DNA from: a virus
Direction: 5' to 3' (one strand)
Length of the DNA stretch: 39,455 nucleotides
IMG/VR virus record: IMGVR_UViG_3300011113_000796
Coordinates: 1-39,455 of that record
Made by a program: the position numbers and the translations under genes. The notes beneath the pieces were generated by a model. It made no database searches and had not been told where the DNA came from. It saw only the letters and a program-made list of their open reading frames with translations. Below are positions 7,822-13,940 of the stretch, one piece after another; the first letter of the stretch is position 1, and each line of letters opens with the position of its first letter.

Positions 7822-8709
7822 ATGGCATATTCTTGTTCAACAGATACAATGTATTTTAAGCGCCCTACAGCAGAGGCGATGAATTGTAGTACAAACAATT
7901 ATAATCTTGGTGTTTCCGATCCTTTAGACATCGGACAGCTTTCACCAAGACCCAATAGAACGAAAGTTAAGTCTCAATTACGAGACTACATTCTCTTAAT
8001 GCTTGGTGCGCCAGTAGTCACGATAGAATTAGATGATCAGCAATTAGATGCTGCTGTAGATTTGTCTCTTCAGATTTATGAAGATTATGCGCCAAGAGAA
8101 TTTTTTCAATATTATGTTTTCAACACAATTCCCGGTAAAAGTATTTATACAATGCCTCCTGATGTTGGATTTGTTCGCAATGTTTTTTATAAGCAAATGG
8201 CAACATTCAGCTTTTCTTCATCAGATTTAGGTGGTGCGATTCCAATCGAATATTTCTATCCCGGTGGTGCCTATGCAAGCATTACAGGTGGTCTTATTGA
8301 CTCTGTGACACCAATTTGGGGTCGTGTAGGCGAATGGAGTCTATACAAAGAGTACGAAAGGACTTATGCTCGTTCTGCCAGTAACTTGGGTGGTTGGGAA
8401 TGGCTTGGAGATTATCAAAATATTAAGCTTTACCCAATTCCTAGAAACTCTGTTGCTGTAATTGTTCACTATTTGCAAAAGAATAAAGATTGGCAAAGAG
8501 TTAACCAAGCAATGCAAGAAGGTGCTTTGGCACATGCAAAGATTATGCTTGGTCGTATTAGAGGCAAATATACTACTTTGCCCGGAGCGCAGGGTGGCGT
8601 TCAGCTTGATGGGAAAGACTTGTTAGCTGAAGGATTGCAGGAAAAGAAAGATTGGGAAGAAAGATTAATCACTAGGTATGGTGATATTCCTTATATTTCT
8701 ATGGGATAA
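7822..8709 (+). CDS. Neck protein (T4 gp13-like)
   Basis: The protein has 295 residues. Strong T4 gp13-type signatures are present: 'LRDYILLMLGAPVVTIELDD' followed by QQLDAAVDLSLQIYEDYAP (T4: cLRRLGAPVInIEvtdeQv-dci-dAl-lf-eYh), a mid-protein 'WEWLGDYQNIKLYPIPRNS', and near the end 'ALAHAKIMLGRIRGKYTTLP' then GAQGGVQLDGKDLLAEG, which is highly conserved in this family. gp13 binds the portal side of the filled head and with gp14 forms the neck. The preferred start is the ATG at 7822, directly downstream of a TATATATA element; an in-frame upstream ATG at 7732 would overlap the divergent gene. No Shine-Dalgarno is seen, so a leaderless mRNA is likely. The next gene follows after three bases. Confidence 0.85.
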   Translation: MAYSCSTDTMYFKRPTAEAMNCSTNNYNLGVSDPLDIGQLSPRPNRTKVKSQLRDYILLMLGAPVVTIELDDQQLDAAVDLSLQIYEDYAPREFFQYYVFNTIPGKSIYTMPPDVGFVRNVFYKQMATFSFSSSDLGGAIPIEYFYPGGAYASITGGLIDSVTPIWGRVGEWSLYKEYERTYARSASNLGGWEWLGDYQNIKLYPIPRNSVAVIVHYLQKNKDWQRVNQAMQEGALAHAKIMLGRIRGKYTTLPGAQGGVQLDGKDLLAEGLQEKKDWEERLITRYGDIPYISMG

Positions 8710-8712
8710 CAT

Positions 8713-9162
8713 ATGAACAGATATAATCAACAATTCAATGAAGGATCACAGAATTCAAGATATTCTGTTGAAGTCAACTTTGACACTACAAAAGATGATT
8801 GTCTTACATCTTATGCTAAAATTATGCTTGGGTATGTTAGCGCAGCAATGAAAAAAATGAACTATCATGTAAAGCTTGTTTTTTCGCACAAGCCTTTAAG
8901 ATTAATTGTTGCTTCTAGAAACTGGGATGATGGTGAATGGGTTGGAATGGTTTCTTATAATGATGAAAAAGACCATTTTACTATTTCAAAAGGTTTTTAC
9001 AACAAGCTTAATAAAACAGTAGCAATTCAGGAAACGCAAGTTCTTGAAAATCCAGTAAATGCAAAAATCATGTCCCTCAAATTGAGGGACATGATGAAAG
9101 ATTTAGAAGGCAAAAAGGATCGCTTTGTGCCTGACTATAGAAAACTGCGTTTCAATCAGTAA
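8713..9162 (+). CDS. Unknown protein co-transcribed with the neck gene (149 aa)
   Basis: I recognise no family in these 149 residues. The first 18 are polar and probably disordered (MNRYNQQFNEGSQNSRY). A mixed alpha/beta domain follows: 'YSVEVNFDTTKDDCL', an amphipathic helix (TSYAKIMLGYVSAAMKKMNY), 'LRLIVASRNWDDGEWVGMVS' and a basic C-terminus (GKKDRFVPDYRKLRF). The gene starts three bases after the gp13-like stop with a weak GGGATAA site, so it is probably translationally coupled. It overlaps the convergent gene by 11 bases. Codons for 'AKIMSLKLRDMMK' contain a perfect 14-bp inverted repeat that reads as a terminator for the opposite strand. A head-tail accessory role is inferred from position. 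Confidence 0.6.
   Translation: MNRYNQQFNEGSQNSRYSVEVNFDTTKDDCLTSYAKIMLGYVSAAMKKMNYHVKLVFSHKPLRLIVASRNWDDGEWVGMVSYNDEKDHFTISKGFYNKLNKTVAIQETQVLENPVNAKIMSLKLRDMMKDLEGKKDRFVPDYRKLRFNQ
9063..9095 (-). terminator. Intrinsic terminator for the minus-strand gene, embedded in the plus-strand gene
   Basis: ATCATGTCCCTCAA, one central base, then the exact reverse complement (arms 9067-9080 and 9082-9095). Read on the minus strand the stem is followed by a T-rich run (9066-9063). It sits about 57 bases past the stop of the gene ending at 9152. Confidence 0.65.
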
Positions 9163-9520
9163 TGATCTTAATTCCTGCTGAAGGACTTTCAACGAGAAGA
9201 ACTTCATCAAGTTTCTCGCCTTCACCTTCCTTCAAAACCTTTTTCTTACAAGTTTGACCAGCAGCAACATGCTCAATAACACCTTCAGTCGTCACAATGT
9301 TTGGTTGGTCAAGGATAAGCTTGTTTTCCATGAGTACCTCTTTTGTTTGATGTGGACCAATATAACGAATCATTCCAACTTTTACATATTCTTGAAAATC
9401 TTTATCAGCAAAGAATTTACTCTTTGCTTTCACAATTGTAAGATTTTTATGTGCCGGTCTAGGCAGCATTAAATCATAATTGTGATGGTTTTCGAAAATA
9501 TGCAGTTCTGTATTATTCAT
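9152..9520 (-). CDS. Putative virion-associated small protein (122 aa)
   Basis: The protein has 122 residues and no recognised family. It is hydrophilic, with 'RPAHKNLTIVKAKSKFFADK' then DFQEYVKVGMIRYIG in the middle and a Gly/Glu-rich linker (KKVLKEGEGEKLDE) before a last strand (VLLVESPSAGIKIIT). The preferred start is the ATG at 9520, only 15 bp from the divergent ATG at 9536. Longer in-frame starts would overlap that gene. No ribosome site is present; the minus-strand sequence reads CTATTATA-TAGTT-ATG, a late-type element with +1 at the ATG. A strong hairpin with a T-run lies downstream, inside the convergent gene. Structural role guessed from neighbours only. Confidence 0.55.
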   Translation of the reverse strand: MNNTELHIFENHHNYDLMLPRPAHKNLTIVKAKSKFFADKDFQEYVKVGMIRYIGPHQTKEVLMENKLILDQPNIVTTEGVIEHVAAGQTCKKKVLKEGEGEKLDEVLLVESPSAGIKIITD

Positions 9521-9522
9521 AA

Positions 9523-9533
9523 CTATATAATAG
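9523..9533. promoter_or_regulatory. Bidirectional element inside a 15-bp divergent gap; predicts two leaderless mRNAs
   Basis: CTATATAATAG fills the gap between the start codons at 9520 (minus) and 9536 (plus). Plus: CTATATAA-TAGTG-ATG. Minus: CTATTATA-TAGTT-ATG. Both have five bases between octamer and ATG, and there is no room for a ribosome site. Confidence 0.5.
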
Positions 9534-9535
9534 TG

Positions 9536-9880
9536 ATGAACAGCAAAAATAAAATGCCTGAGTGGTACGAAATATATCCACAAGGTACGCCAGAAGGCGA
9601 AGAAGAGAAGAAATTTTTCATCAGCTTAGCAAGAAACAAGAAATACAAACAATGGCGTAGCGCATCTGCGATCTCAAAAGAAACCAATATATCGCAACAA
9701 AGAGTTGAAGAAATTATATTCAAATACAATAAGATGGGTATTGTAATTCAAAATCCATCAAATTCTGATTTTTGGGGATATTACCACAACAATTTAGATA
9801 TTGTTCCTGAAGAAAAAGATTCAGTTATTTCGGAAGAAAGAAAAAAACTTATAAATAAAAAATTAAATCCTACGCCTTAA
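9536..9880 (+). CDS. Winged-helix-like small protein (114 aa)
   Basis: The protein has 114 residues. After 'MPEWYEIYPQGTPEGEEEKK' comes a helix (FFISLARNKKYKQWRSASAI) and a typical helix-turn-helix pattern (SKETNISQQRVEEIIFKYNK), then a short wing (MGIVIQNPSNSDFWGYY). This is the shape of a winged-helix DNA-binding domain of the DprA-C/MarR kind, although no specific family is recognised. A regulator or DNA-associated virion component is possible. The ATG at 9536 lies 15 bp from the divergent ATG at 9520 with no ribosome site. It overlaps the convergent gene by four bases at its end. The C-terminus is a charged, helical tail. Confidence 0.55.
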   Translation: MNSKNKMPEWYEIYPQGTPEGEEEKKFFISLARNKKYKQWRSASAISKETNISQQRVEEIIFKYNKMGIVIQNPSNSDFWGYYHNNLDIVPEEKDSVISEERKKLINKKLNPTP

Positions 9881-10110
9881 GTCATTTTATCGTGGTGTGT
9901 ATAACGAAATTTTCCATGATCAACATTCTTTTCATTGGCTTTTGGACCCATTTTAAACAAAGCATCAGCAGCAGAAGGCATAAAATATCCAGCAGGATAA
10001 TGAGAACGAATATAGCCATCAGGGTACGCCCAATGTGCTATACCCGTTCTCCTTATTGTTTCAAATAGATTTGAATCTACTTTTTCTAAATACTTACCAA
10101 ATTTAATCAT
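9877..10110 (-). CDS. AYPD-motif small protein, copy B (putative packaged head protein)
   Basis: The protein has 77 residues. It shares with the gene before it a core of the form GIAxxAYPDxYxRxxYPxxYFxPxAADAxFK; here it reads GIAHWAYPDGYIRSHYP, then AGYFMPSAADALFK. The N-terminus (MIKFGKYLEKVDSN) has the short basic-aromatic form of the capsid-targeting-like peptides in this window and carries LFE, the (L/I)xE type cut site of T4 prohead protease. The C-terminus is polar with several His. It starts by four-base overlap (ATGA) with the stop of its paralogue, so the two are translationally coupled. Unknown family; the coupling and shared motif argue for tandem duplication. Confidence 0.6.
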   Translation of the reverse strand: MIKFGKYLEKVDSNLFETIRRTGIAHWAYPDGYIRSHYPAGYFMPSAADALFKMGPKANEKNVDHGKFRYTHHDKMT

Positions 10111-10325
10111 GCATCCAACTCTTTAGGACCACCCTTAGCAACCTTTTTAGCTTGGAGTTTGAAAGGAGCATCAGCAGCGATTGGAGTAAAGTAGTTAGAG
10201 GGATATTGTGCCCTTGCATAAGCGTCTGGATAAGCGTAAGGAGCGATGCCACCACGCTTGGCGTTTTCACTTACAGTAGGAATAGAAAGCTTTTGTTCAG
10301 CAGCCCAATTGGTAAATGTTTTCAT
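10107..10325 (-). CDS. AYPD-motif small protein, copy A (putative packaged head protein)
   Basis: The protein has 72 residues and begins MKTFTNWAAEQKLSI, very close to the T4 internal-protein targeting peptide MKTYQEFIAE. The core GIAPYAYPDAYARAQYP followed by SNYFTPIAADAPFK matches the downstream paralogue at most positions, and the C-terminus is basic. The ATG at 10325 has an AAGAGGT ribosome site. Being the first gene after a divergent AT-rich promoter region (10326-10382) and having its stop overlap the next start, it leads a two-gene operon. Likely cargo or lining of the capsid. No known family comes to mind and the function is unproven. Confidence 0.6.
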   Translation of the reverse strand: MKTFTNWAAEQKLSIPTVSENAKRGGIAPYAYPDAYARAQYPSNYFTPIAADAPFKLQAKKVAKGGPKELDA

Positions 10326-10391
10326 TTATTACCTCTTAAAAAAATTTCCCTTATTCTTATTTAGATAGATGCTTTCATTTTTGTGTTTAAT

Positions 10392-10952
10392 ATGCTTAAA
10401 AAAACTTTACGATTAATAGCTACTTCTATTCAAGAAATTGATGAAAAATCAAGTGCAGAAAATTTAGTTTTATGCTCCACATGCAAAACATTTTATGATT
10501 CTGAATATGCAAGTCAAAACAATAAAACTTGTCTCTATTGCTCTAAAAAAATTGATCAATTCGGCAAAATCAAAATTTTTACTTTCAAGCCTTGTGTTTA
10601 TTTTTTTTACAAGGTTGGTTACGCCAAAATAGATTTAGAGCATATTGAATCTGAACAAATTAAACACGGTATGAAAACAAATTTTCTTGAGTACAATGTT
10701 AACAATATGGTATGGTATGTATATCGTGATGTAGAGCCTAATAAAATTTATAAAATTGTTTCTGAATTGTTTGATATGTTTAAAATGATTGAATTTTCAA
10801 ATAAGTCTTGTATCAAAAACACTTGCGATAAATTCAAATATGCTTTTGTTTCAAACAAAAAACACATTTCTATTCAGATGGTTGTTTCAGATTTGATTAA
10901 TTGTGAATTAGAGTTTTCAACTTTTTTGCCTAGAGATCGAATTTTTTTTTGA
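10392..10952 (+). CDS. Unknown protein with a zinc-ribbon-like Cys cluster (186 aa)
   Basis: The protein has 186 residues from the ATG at 10392; a GTG three codons earlier (10383) is also possible. Residues about 28-52 hold CSTCKTFYDSEYASQN and then CLYCSKK: a CxxC...CxxC pair spaced as in a zinc ribbon. The rest is mixed alpha/beta with many Lys, Phe and Tyr, including 'KPCVYFFYKVGYAKIDLEHI' and 'VWYVYRDVEPNKIYKIVSEL'. No family recognised. No ribosome site is visible. The stop codon TGA overlaps the -35 box of the next gene's promoter. Low GC and A/T-ending codons match the bulk of the window. Confidence 0.55.
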   Translation: MLKKTLRLIATSIQEIDEKSSAENLVLCSTCKTFYDSEYASQNNKTCLYCSKKIDQFGKIKIFTFKPCVYFFYKVGYAKIDLEHIESEQIKHGMKTNFLEYNVNNMVWYVYRDVEPNKIYKIVSELFDMFKMIEFSNKSCIKNTCDKFKYAFVSNKKHISIQMVVSDLINCELEFSTFLPRDRIFF

Positions 10953-10977
10953 CACAATTATTCGGAAATACTATTTT
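10949..10977 (+). promoter_or_regulatory. Sigma70-like promoter for the basic protein gene
   Basis: TTGACA (10949-10954), a 17-base spacer and TATTTT (10972-10977). This is unlike the TATATA elements elsewhere. The predicted leader is about 55 bases and ends in AGGAG six bases before the ATG at 11042. Confidence 0.55.
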
Positions 10978-11041
10978 AAGTTGGGTTTAAAAGAACTGTG
11001 TCATTAAATCACACGATGGCACATTTATAAAGGAGATTGTG

Positions 11042-11422
11042 ATGACCGCTGTTAAGAACAAGGCAGGTAAGAATGCTAGCAAGACTGTTAGCAAGACCGC
11101 TTCAAAGAGCAAGAGTGTTGCTGCTGCCAACAGCATTCGCTACAAGATCGTTACGAGGCTAGATGGGTCCAACGAAGTCTATGAAGCAACTGCTGAAATC
11201 CCCGGCTTCAAGGCAACCAAGGTTATTCGTAGCGATGGCGGAACTGTTTTCACCACTCGTTCTGCTCTTACCAAGGCTTGCAAGGATCGTGCGATTGCTC
11301 TCAAGCGCCTTCCTGTTTTTGACCTTGGAACTCCAACATCCAAGACTGCTGCCAAGTCCAAGAAGGTTTCAACTTTTACGCCAACTAGCGGCGTTTGCCC
11401 TGTGACTGGCGCTTCAGCCTGA
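11042..11422 (+). CDS. Abundant-type basic protein with Lys/Ala/Ser-rich tails (126 aa)
   Basis: The protein has 126 residues. Residues 1-32 are almost only Lys, Ala, Ser, Thr, Val and Asn (AGKNASKTVSKTASKSKSVA), like the tails of histone H1-like or other DNA-compacting proteins. A compact domain of about 65 residues follows (RYKIVTRLDGSNEVYEATAE ... KACKDRAIALKRLPVFDLG), then another Lys/Thr/Ser stretch. The ATG at 11042 has AGGAG at ideal spacing; GTG at 11039 is too close. It has its own sigma70-like promoter and a strong terminator, and is visibly GC-richer with mostly AAG Lys codons, all signs of high, possibly early expression. DNA binding is a guess from charge; no family is recognised. 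Confidence 0.65.
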   Translation: MTAVKNKAGKNASKTVSKTASKSKSVAAANSIRYKIVTRLDGSNEVYEATAEIPGFKATKVIRSDGGTVFTTRSALTKACKDRAIALKRLPVFDLGTPTSKTAAKSKKVSTFTPTSGVCPVTGASA

Positions 11423-12856
11423 TATTCCCTTCAGATCAACAAGACAAGACCCAATCACGCTTTTTAGTGATTGGGTCTTGTTTTTTCTATAGATCTTCAC
11501 ATTTGGATACCATTCAGAATAATCGCCTGTCTTGCCCCAACGCCAATCAGGTTTGTCGCTTACAATTACAGCACTTGGTATTCCAAGCGATCCAGCAATA
11601 TGAATGGGTAAGCTATCTACACTTATAAAATAATCCATTTGTTCCATGTATTTGACTGTATCGGCAATTGAATTTAGTTTTTCAGACAAGTCTATTATTT
11701 TATATTTTTCTATATTAATAGCATAGTCCACAGTCTTGTTTGTATAAACATATTTTCTTGGTCTTTTGTCTTTTTGGAATGAAAACACTTCGTATTTTTT
11801 TAAATCAATTTGACTAAGAAAATCTTCTGCATAGCAACTTCGTTGGTAATCCATAGGGTGAGCAGGATTGCCAGCCCAAACAATTCCTATTCTTTTAATT
11901 CTTCTTGCATAAGCATAATTGCCAAGTTTGAAAGGACTTGGAATTTCACTTATTCCCAAATAATAAGGCAAGCTTAAAATTGATATACCATATTTTGTTG
12001 TTGGCTTTATTTGTGTCTCAACTCTTAAACCTGTGCAAATTTCTTTGAAATTTTTATTTGTAGCAAAGTAAGAATTCTTGTATTTGTCTTGAAATTCTTT
12101 CATAAATCTTAAAAACATTAAATTGTCACCAACTCCTTGCTCCATGAAAACGCATAATTCTATATTTTCTGTTAATTCTTCTGGTCTTTCAAGATTATGT
12201 TTTTTCATGTAATTGACAAGACTTGAATAGCATTCATATCTTGATTCATAATGCTTCCATGCTTTTTTATAATTTTTATAAAACGCAAGTGCATGAAAAT
12301 AATCTACTTCTATTTCTCTATTGCTTTTATTATTTGATATTACTTTTTCAAAATATGGAAATGACTCCTCGTATCTTCCCATGTCTGCCAGACAACAAGC
12401 TTTATTAGCATTTAAAAACCATTCATTCGGAGCTATCGTTAAAGCTTTGTCAATTTTCTTAATGGCTGTTTCATGGCGATCTAGTTGTATTAAAGCAAGT
12501 GCTTGATTGCAATAATATGCAGCTTTTTCTGGATTTATATTTATTGCCTTTTGTGTAGCTACAACTGATTCAACAAATTTTTTCCTGTCTTTCAAGTGAA
12601 TAGCATAGTTGTTCCAATCATCTGAATTGTTGTATTTTTGACAAATGTTTGGAAATAGCACATCATTTTCATCCATTTTATTCAATTTTTGTTTTATGAT
12701 AGTCAAATATTGATAATATTTGTGATCATCAAAAACTTTTACTGCCTGTTCTAATGTCTGTTCCGCCAATTGTAAATTTTTAGCTTTAAAGTATTCTTGC
12801 AATCTATCATCTAGCTTTTGTTTCAAAATATCCAGATTAATTTCATCTGATTCCAT
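11414..12856 (-). CDS. TPR-repeat glycosyltransferase (GT9/GT41-like)
   Basis: The protein has 480 residues. About 80-200 holds TPR-type helical repeats (NNYAIHLKDRKKFVESVVAT; AYYCNQALALIQLDRHETAI; WFLNANKACCLADMGRYEES). The C-terminal half is a GT-B type transferase: 'EQGVGDNLMFLRF' at 239-251, then RIGIVWAGNPAHPMDYQRS, 'QMDYFISVDSLPIHIAGSLG' and a last 'DWRWGKTGDYSEWYP'. This TPR-plus-transferase layout is common in phages and bacteria. It may glycosylate proteins or add heptose-like sugars; the acceptor is unknown. The ATG at 12856 has GGAG upstream, and a shared TATATAT element faces the divergent gene at 12906. Its last codons overlap the convergent gene by nine bases and contain that gene's terminator. 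Confidence 0.8.
   Translation of the reverse strand: MESDEINLDILKQKLDDRLQEYFKAKNLQLAEQTLEQAVKVFDDHKYYQYLTIIKQKLNKMDENDVLFPNICQKYNNSDDWNNYAIHLKDRKKFVESVVATQKAININPEKAAYYCNQALALIQLDRHETAIKKIDKALTIAPNEWFLNANKACCLADMGRYEESFPYFEKVISNNKSNREIEVDYFHALAFYKNYKKAWKHYESRYECYSSLVNYMKKHNLERPEELTENIELCVFMEQGVGDNLMFLRFMKEFQDKYKNSYFATNKNFKEICTGLRVETQIKPTTKYGISILSLPYYLGISEIPSPFKLGNYAYARRIKRIGIVWAGNPAHPMDYQRSCYAEDFLSQIDLKKYEVFSFQKDKRPRKYVYTNKTVDYAINIEKYKIIDLSEKLNSIADTVKYMEQMDYFISVDSLPIHIAGSLGIPSAVIVSDKPDWRWGKTGDYSEWYPNVKIYRKNKTQSLKSVIGSCLVDLKGISG
11444..11486 (+). terminator. Strong intrinsic terminator of the basic protein gene
   Basis: ACAAGACCCAATCAC, an eight-base loop and its exact reverse complement (15-bp stem) followed by TTTTT. 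The whole structure lies inside the last codons of the convergent minus-strand gene (11414-12856). Confidence 0.85.
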
Positions 12857-12874
12857 AAATTGATTTCTCCAATA

Positions 12875-12883
12875 ATATATAAC
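12875..12883. promoter_or_regulatory. Bidirectional late-type promoter element
   Basis: ATATATAAC lies in the 49-bp gap between starts 12856 (minus) and 12906 (plus). Both genes have a leader with a ribosome site (GGAG on minus, GGGAGG on plus). Confidence 0.45.
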
Positions 12884-12905
12884 TTAGTATTATTAGGGAG
12901 GCTTC

Positions 12906-13121
12906 ATGGCTTGCGGATGTGGAAAAAAAGGCAATTTGCCTAAAAGAGCTATCAATGCGATAAAGCCCGCTATTCAGCAAAACATTGTGCGTTCAATCGG
13001 CACAAATAATAATCAACCTCAAGTTGAACAAACCACTCCAATCGGCATGGATAAAAATCGATTGGAAATCGAGAAAAAAAGAAGAGAAGCAATAAGAAAA
13101 TCTTTGGGAAAAATGATATAG
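12906..13121 (+). CDS. Small basic protein with N-terminal CGCGK motif (71 aa)
   Basis: The protein has 71 residues. It begins MACGCGKKGNLPKRAINAIK, with two cysteines at positions 3 and 5, then a polar Asn/Gln middle and a strongly basic C-terminal helix (EIEKKRREAIRKSLGKMI). 'CGCGK' starts are seen in small phage proteins of unknown role. It could bind nucleic acid or metal, but two cysteines are too few for a zinc site in a monomer. The ATG at 12906 has GGGAGG five bases upstream. It is followed 43 bp later by the acidic/Cys protein gene, which has its own TATATATA element. Confidence 0.55.
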   Translation: MACGCGKKGNLPKRAINAIKPAIQQNIVRSIGTNNNQPQVEQTTPIGMDKNRLEIEKKRREAIRKSLGKMI

Positions 13122-13127
13122 GCAAAT

Positions 13128-13135
13128 ATATATAT
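13128..13135 (+). promoter_or_regulatory. Late-type promoter TATATATA before the acidic protein gene
   Basis: A TATATATA octamer begins seven bases after the upstream gene's stop codon. The predicted leader carries GGGAG before the ATG at 13165. Confidence 0.45.
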
Positions 13136-13164
13136 TAAATCAAGTTTTTTGGGAGAAAAAACAC

Positions 13165-13890
13165 ATGCTAAATTATGACAAGTGGAAAAAGCTAAACGAA
13201 AGTTTCATGATATCAAATCCTTTGGGTGTTACTTCTCGTAATGGCTTTTTAGCTTACAATCCTCTCAATGAAAAGGCTGAAGAGGAAGAAGTCGAAGAAG
13301 AAGAATCAGAAGACGAAGATGAAGATCATGAAGAAGAGGATCACGAAGAAGAGGATCACGAAGAAGAGCATGAAGAAGAGTCAGAAGACGAAGATGAATC
13401 AGAAGACGAAGACGAAGATTCTGACGAAGAGGAATCAGAAGACGAAGATGAGGGCGACGACGAAGAAGATATGCAGGATGAAACTGGCGAAGTAGAAGTC
13501 GTTGAAGATGAAGAAAGTGATGACGAAGGACATGATGAAGACAAAATGGTTGTCGCTAAGAAGTGTGGTTATTGCGGTTCTTACATGAAAGCCGAAAGCA
13601 CAACTCCTGAATTTGATCAATGGCTTGAGAGCGTCAGATCAATCATCAATCCCCATGTAAATGCAAAGCTTAATGGTGACATTCTTAACGAAGGAACTAT
13701 TCCCCCACAACTTGCTAAGTATATTAAGGCTAAGAAAAAGAAGAAGGGCAAGAAAGCTGCCAAAGAAATGAAGAAGGATAAGAAGGATGGTTGCGGCTGT
13801 TGCGACAAATGCAAATGTGCTGAAACTAAAATGAAGGTTATGGATAAGAAAGCTGGAAAATACGCTTGGAAAAAATCACCTAAGAAGTGA
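13165..13890 (+). CDS. Highly acidic putative prohead core protein with C-terminal Cys/Lys region
   Basis: The protein has 241 residues. The N-terminus MLNYDKWKKLNESFM is another short basic-aromatic peptide and contains LNE, an (L/I)xE site like those cut by T4 gp21. Residues about 33-125 are nearly all Glu and Asp with some Ser and His. Next come a CxxC (KKCGYCGSYMKAES), a helical domain (about 150-190), a Lys run (AKKKKKGKKAAKEMKKDKK) and a cysteine cluster (CGCCDKCKCAE), giving six or more Cys able to bind metal. T4 prohead core proteins such as gp67 are similarly acidic, so a scaffold/core role fits, but the Cys-rich end is unlike them. The ATG at 13165 has GGGAG upstream. Ends at a bidirectional terminator. 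Confidence 0.5.
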   Translation: MLNYDKWKKLNESFMISNPLGVTSRNGFLAYNPLNEKAEEEEVEEEESEDEDEDHEEEDHEEEDHEEEHEEESEDEDESEDEDEDSDEEESEDEDEGDDEEDMQDETGEVEVVEDEESDDEGHDEDKMVVAKKCGYCGSYMKAESTTPEFDQWLESVRSIINPHVNAKLNGDILNEGTIPPQLAKYIKAKKKKKGKKAAKEMKKDKKDGCGCCDKCKCAETKMKVMDKKAGKYAWKKSPKK

Positions 13891-13908
13891 ATGAAATAAA
13901 AACTTGAT

Positions 13909-13940
13909 TGAGCCTCTGATGCAGTTGTATCAGAGGCTCA
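13909..13940. terminator. Bidirectional terminator between convergent genes
   Basis: TGAGCCTCTGAT, an eight-base loop and its exact complement (12-bp stem). Plus side followed by GTTGTTT; minus side by ATCAAGTTTTTATTT. The stop codon of the minus gene lies in the stem. Confidence 0.75.

Noticed and set aside
9165-9230. Possible hairpin after the gene ending at 9162
   Set aside because: Short interrupted arms and no T-run on the plus strand.
13356-13544. Serine-rich frame on the minus strand
   Set aside because: Antisense reading of the Asp/Glu run; composition follows from GAA/GAC codons and no start signals are seen.
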